A stretch of 17,092 bases of DNA from an uncultured Bacilli bacterium (GTDB taxonomy: Bacteria > Bacillota_I > Bacilli_A > RF39 > UBA660), in NCBI GenBank assembly GCA_947586295.1, contig CANPXQ010000007.1, positions 1 to 17,092 on the forward strand, written 5' to 3'. Shown in pieces: positions 14,471-17,092 of the stretch. The notes below the pieces were generated by a model, which saw only the letters and a list, made by a program, of their open reading frames with translations, ran no database searches and was not told where the DNA came from. The position numbers and the translations under genes were made by a program. Within the stretch, counting starts at the first letter, position 1; each line of letters starts with the position of its first letter.

Positions 14471-15037
14471 ATGTGGACAAGCATTAATAAAAAGTATTTA
14501 ATATTTTTAAGTATTATTTTTATAATTGGTATTGCATCTGGTATTATATATTTAAATATCTTAAATGGGGATGCTAAAAATATTATTATGACTAGTATTA
14601 ATAATTTTTTATTAAATACTCAAAGTATAAAAATAAATTATTTACTGATTCATTTATTAATTATATCTTTTTTAATTATTACTTCTTTATTAGTTATCGG
14701 ATTACCTATTTCTTTATTTTATCTATTTTATAACGGATTCTTACTAGGATTTATTATTAGTTGTATAACGACTATTAAAGGTTTTAAAGGCTTTTTATAT
14801 AGCTTAATATATATATTTATTACTAAAGGGGTATATCTGTTCTTTTTATTTTTATTAGTTTTGTTTTTAACAAAATTAAGTTTAACTATTTTAAAGAAAA
14901 ATAATTTAAAAAAAGAGAGAATATTTAATTTAAGTAAAAAGAGTTTAATATGTTTAATTATTGTTTTCGTTAATGATTTGATTTTGTATTTTTGGGGAAA
15001 CCAAATCATAAATATCTTTAATTTTTTAATAAATTAG
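14471..15037 (+). CDS. SpoIIM-like (DUF95) membrane protein
   Basis: Integral membrane protein of 188 aa with about five hydrophobic helices. The centre VIGLPISLFYLFYNGFLLGFI (about 75-95) and the following GFKGFLYSLIYIFITKGVYLF reproduce the DUF95/SpoIIM core (IGxPLxLFxLFxKGFSLGF). In spore formers SpoIIM works with the peptidoglycan enzymes SpoIID and SpoIIP in engulfment of the forespore. DUF95 proteins also occur in non-sporulating bacteria with unknown roles. The start is ATG 14471, because AGGTGA lies 5 nt upstream; a GTG at 14462 is part of that site. mnmA follows after 26 bp. SpoIIM is next to xerD or Fur genes in Bacillus, so context gives no support. The family call is fairly sure, the sporulation role is not. 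Confidence 0.75.
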   Translation: MWTSINKKYLIFLSIIFIIGIASGIIYLNILNGDAKNIIMTSINNFLLNTQSIKINYLLIHLLIISFLIITSLLVIGLPISLFYLFYNGFLLGFIISCITTIKGFKGFLYSLIYIFITKGVYLFFLFLLVLFLTKLSLTILKKNNLKKERIFNLSKKSLICLIIVFVNDLILYFWGNQIINIFNFLIN

Positions 15038-15063
15038 GTTATACTAATAGGGTGAAGTGAAGT

Positions 15064-16164
15064 ATGAAAAAAGTAATTGTTGGTGTAAGCGGTGGCGTTG
15101 ATTCAGCGGTGTGTTTATATTTATTAAAAAAAGAAAATTATGATGTTGAAGGGTTATTTATGCGTAACTGGGATAGTTATATAAATAATGATGCTGAAGG
15201 AATGGAATTAGGGACGAATATTTGTCCTCAAGAAGAAGATTATAATGATGCTTTAGAAGTATGTAAATCTTTAGGAATTAAATTACATCGGGTTGATTTT
15301 ATTAAAGAATACTGGGACTATGTTTTTAAATATTTTTTAGAGGAATTAGAAAAAGGTCGAACACCGAATCCGGATATGCTTTGTAACCGCTATATAAAAT
15401 TTGATTTATTTATTGAAGAAGCTTTAAAATTGGGGGCTGATTATATTGCTACTGGTCATTATGCCAGGATAGAAAATGGTAAATTGCTTCGAGCTAAAGA
15501 TTTAAATAAAGATCAAACTTATTTTTTGGCTGATGTAAAAAAAGAAAAATTTCGAAATGTATTATTTCCGATTGGTAACTTAACGAAAGATGAAGTTAGA
15601 AAAATTGCTTTAGAACAAAATTTAGCTGTTGCGAAGAAAAAGGATTCAACCGGTATTTGTTTTATTGGAGAAAGAAATTATCAAAAATTTGTGCAAAATT
15701 ATTTAAAAATTAATCCGGGAAAGATTATCGATGTAGAGACTAGGGAAGTTATTGGCGAACATCAAGGTTTAATGAATTATACGATTGGCCAAAGGCGTAA
15801 TGTCGGAATAGGGGGAAATTCTAAAAAACATTTTGTTTGTGGTAAAAATGTGGCTGAAAACATATTATATGTTACATTTAATGAAACATATTTGGAAACT
15901 GATGAATGTTTAATTGATAATGTTAATTTTATAAGTGGGGAAAGACCAACTTTTTGTACGGCGAAGTTTCGTTATCGGGGAAGCGATTATCCTGTGGAAC
16001 TTATTTATAATTCGGATGAAACTATTACAGTTAAATTTTTAGAATTAGTTAAAGCTGTTACCCCAGGTCAAGCTTGTGTATTATATTTAGGGGAAGAATG
16101 CCTAGGCTGTGGTTTTATTAAAACTGTGAAAAAAAATAATGAAGAACTATGGTATATGAAATAA
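15064..16164 (+). CDS. mnmA: tRNA-specific 2-thiouridylase MnmA
   Basis: ATP-dependent enzyme that puts sulfur on C2 of the wobble uridine U34 in tRNAs for Lys, Glu and Gln, using persulfide passed from a cysteine desulfurase. 366 aa, typical. The PP-loop is GVSGGVDSAV (7-16). C107 in MLCNRYIKF and C199 in DSTGICFIGER are the catalytic pair, equivalent to E. coli C102 and C199. ATGHYAR (129-135) and NYTIGQRRNVGIGG mark the catalytic and central domains, and the end is the usual beta barrel. The RNWDSYINN...EEDY segment near 34-60 is a normal Bacillota form. The ATG follows GGGTGAAGTGAAGT. A TATACT at 15040-15045 may be a -10, but there is no clear -35, so read-through from the SpoIIM-like gene is possible. 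Confidence 0.97.
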   Translation: MKKVIVGVSGGVDSAVCLYLLKKENYDVEGLFMRNWDSYINNDAEGMELGTNICPQEEDYNDALEVCKSLGIKLHRVDFIKEYWDYVFKYFLEELEKGRTPNPDMLCNRYIKFDLFIEEALKLGADYIATGHYARIENGKLLRAKDLNKDQTYFLADVKKEKFRNVLFPIGNLTKDEVRKIALEQNLAVAKKKDSTGICFIGERNYQKFVQNYLKINPGKIIDVETREVIGEHQGLMNYTIGQRRNVGIGGNSKKHFVCGKNVAENILYVTFNETYLETDECLIDNVNFISGERPTFCTAKFRYRGSDYPVELIYNSDETITVKFLELVKAVTPGQACVLYLGEECLGCGFIKTVKKNNEELWYMK

Positions 16165-16174
16165 TTAAAAATAC

Positions 16175-16204
16175 TTGACACTTTTATGTTAAGTAAAGTA
16201 TAAT
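16175..16204 (+). promoter_or_regulatory. Consensus sigma-A promoter of the HTH regulator gene
   Basis: TTGACA (16175-16180) and TATAAT (16199-16204) both match the consensus exactly, with an 18-bp spacer, 31 bp before the start codon. An inverted repeat, ACTTT-N10-AAAGT (16180-16199), spans the spacer. It could be an operator, perhaps for the encoded protein; that is a guess. Confidence 0.85.
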
Positions 16205-16235
16205 TAAATTGTAAATATAATTGCGAGGAGATAAA

Positions 16236-17003
16236 ATGAAAAAGTTGAATGAATTATTACAAGAACTAGGGGTTTCAAAAGTTAAACTAGCAAAATATTT
16301 AGGAGTTTCTCGCCAAATGGTTTATAACTATTTAGTATTGGATGATTTAGAAAAATGGCCTAAAGAAAAGAAAATACTTTTATTAAAGTTATTAGATATT
16401 CCAGAAGGGGATGATAAAGCCTTAGAAAACATCGATGTTACGACAGAATATATGATGGAAGTCGAAAAAAGATTAAATACTAATGTTAAAAATAGTAATG
16501 TTGATTATTTAAGCGGTAATACATTATCTAAAGAAAAGAAACATTTATTAAATGATATAATTTTTCTTTTAAAAGAAAAATTAGAAGATGATACAGATAA
16601 TGATGCTACCACGACAATGCGTTATTTATATTATCTTCTTCAAGCGATGGAAAATATTCCCGAAATAAAGTACTTGCTTGCTTATATGGCCAAAAGTAAT
16701 TGCTTTATAAAGCCAGATGAATATTATTTTGATGAAGATAAACAATTTACTTTCGAAGGTATTTTATATACTGCGATATCTTTGTATAACAGTGGCAAAT
16801 CAGATAAGAAGAAAGTAGCGGAAAATCATCGTTTATTTATTCAAGAAATTGAACAAAAAAATGAAGAAAAATTATCAAGAACTCAACAATTAATGACTTT
16901 TAAAGATCAAGCTTTGCGGGAATTAGGCTATGATGATATTAATAAAGATAATGCCGTAGAATTCTATGAAAAGCTTGCTGAAATAGAAGCTCGTAAATTA
17001 TAA
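16236..17003 (+). CDS. XRE-type helix-turn-helix protein of unknown target
   Basis: Probable DNA-binding regulator of 255 aa. Residues 1-55 form a Cro/C1-type helix-turn-helix: MKKLNELLQELGVSKVKLAK, then YLGVSRQMVYNYL as turn and recognition helix, then WPKEKKILLLKLLDIP. The rest is an acidic, mostly helical region that I do not recognise (for example EKKHLLNDIIFLLKEKLEDD at about 104-123 and a coiled-coil-like end at 198-255). It may sense a ligand or dimerise. ATG 16236 is preferred over the TTG at 16221 because GGAG lies 6 nt before it. It has its own consensus promoter and its own terminator, so it is a single-gene unit. The family match rests on the first 55 residues. Confidence 0.8.
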   Translation: MKKLNELLQELGVSKVKLAKYLGVSRQMVYNYLVLDDLEKWPKEKKILLLKLLDIPEGDDKALENIDVTTEYMMEVEKRLNTNVKNSNVDYLSGNTLSKEKKHLLNDIIFLLKEKLEDDTDNDATTTMRYLYYLLQAMENIPEIKYLLAYMAKSNCFIKPDEYYFDEDKQFTFEGILYTAISLYNSGKSDKKKVAENHRLFIQEIEQKNEEKLSRTQQLMTFKDQALRELGYDDINKDNAVEFYEKLAEIEARKL

Positions 17004-17010
17004 AAAACAA

Positions 17011-17048
17011 AAAATAATAATCAGTGAACTGAATTATTATTTTTTTTA
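17011..17048 (+). terminator. Intrinsic terminator after the HTH gene
   Basis: The left arm AAAATAATAATCAG (17011-17024) and right arm CTGAATTATTATTTT (17029-17043) pair around a TGAA loop, with one bulged A. A run of T (17040-17047) follows. It starts 8 nt after the stop codon. The last 44 bases (17049-17092) are purine-rich and end in GGAAGG, possibly the binding site of a gene beyond the window; nothing else is visible there. Confidence 0.8.
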
Positions 17049-17092
17049 TAAAAAGAGTGGGGGGAGATGATTAAATTTTAAATAACGGAAGG

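Noticed and set aside
14728..15009. Minus-strand open frame inside the SpoIIM-like gene
   Set aside because: Antisense to the membrane core; Lys/Ile-rich composition is what the reverse of a Leu/Phe-rich AT gene gives.
17049..17092. Start of a short gene (ATG at 17067) or an RNA leader after the last terminator
   Set aside because: The frame from that ATG has only four codons before TAA, and the window ends too soon to judge a structured RNA.

Overview
The window is a low-GC, AT-rich stretch of a Bacillota-type chromosome, most likely from an uncultured, gut-type member of the Bacilli (RF39 or Erysipelotrichia-like). The evidence is RNase HIII instead of HI/HII, a Bacillus-like dnaG-rpoD-trmK order, Shine-Dalgarno sites of the AGGTGA type, consensus sigma-A promoters, a CvpA/thioredoxin/UvrC neighbourhood and a DUF6273-type surface protein. 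The lineage name is inferred from gene content and not proven. The genetic code looks standard: Trp is TGG throughout, no long gene contains in-frame TGA, and one gene appears to use TGA as its stop.

Layout. (1) 1-863: the 3' part of a DUF6273-like surface protein gene, interrupted by an in-frame TGA. (2) 868-6051: a repair and maintenance cluster. It holds rnhC (minus), then cvpA and a short thioredoxin from a consensus promoter, a 300-aa membrane protein of unknown function, a single-domain YigZ/IMPACT protein (minus) and uvrC. It looks like a compressed form of the B. subtilis rnhC-zapA-yshB-polX-mutS2...trxA-uvrC region. (3) 6101-11591: a tightly packed plus-strand run with two degenerate Rnf-like genes (RnfC-like ferredoxin protein and RnfD-like membrane protein), then primase, primary sigma factor and TrmK. 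A YqfQ-like gene faces it on the minus strand. (4) 11882-14302: a type IV pilus/type II secretion pair, a PilC/GspF platform protein with an unusual N-terminal extension and a prepilin peptidase, driven by a near-consensus extended -10 promoter and closed by a bidirectional hairpin. (5) 14301-17092: a 30-residue membrane miniprotein with a TTG start on the minus strand, a SpoIIM-like membrane protein, mnmA, a promoter-equipped HTH regulator and an intrinsic terminator.

Most of the window is housekeeping: replication priming, transcription initiation, excision repair, tRNA modification and R-loop/primer removal. The non-routine parts are the stripped RnfC/RnfD-like pair between uvrC and dnaG, the hidden miniprotein, the extended PilC and the interrupted surface-protein gene. 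I saw no tRNA, rRNA, CRISPR array, insertion sequence or phage gene. No intergenic gap exceeds 300 bases.
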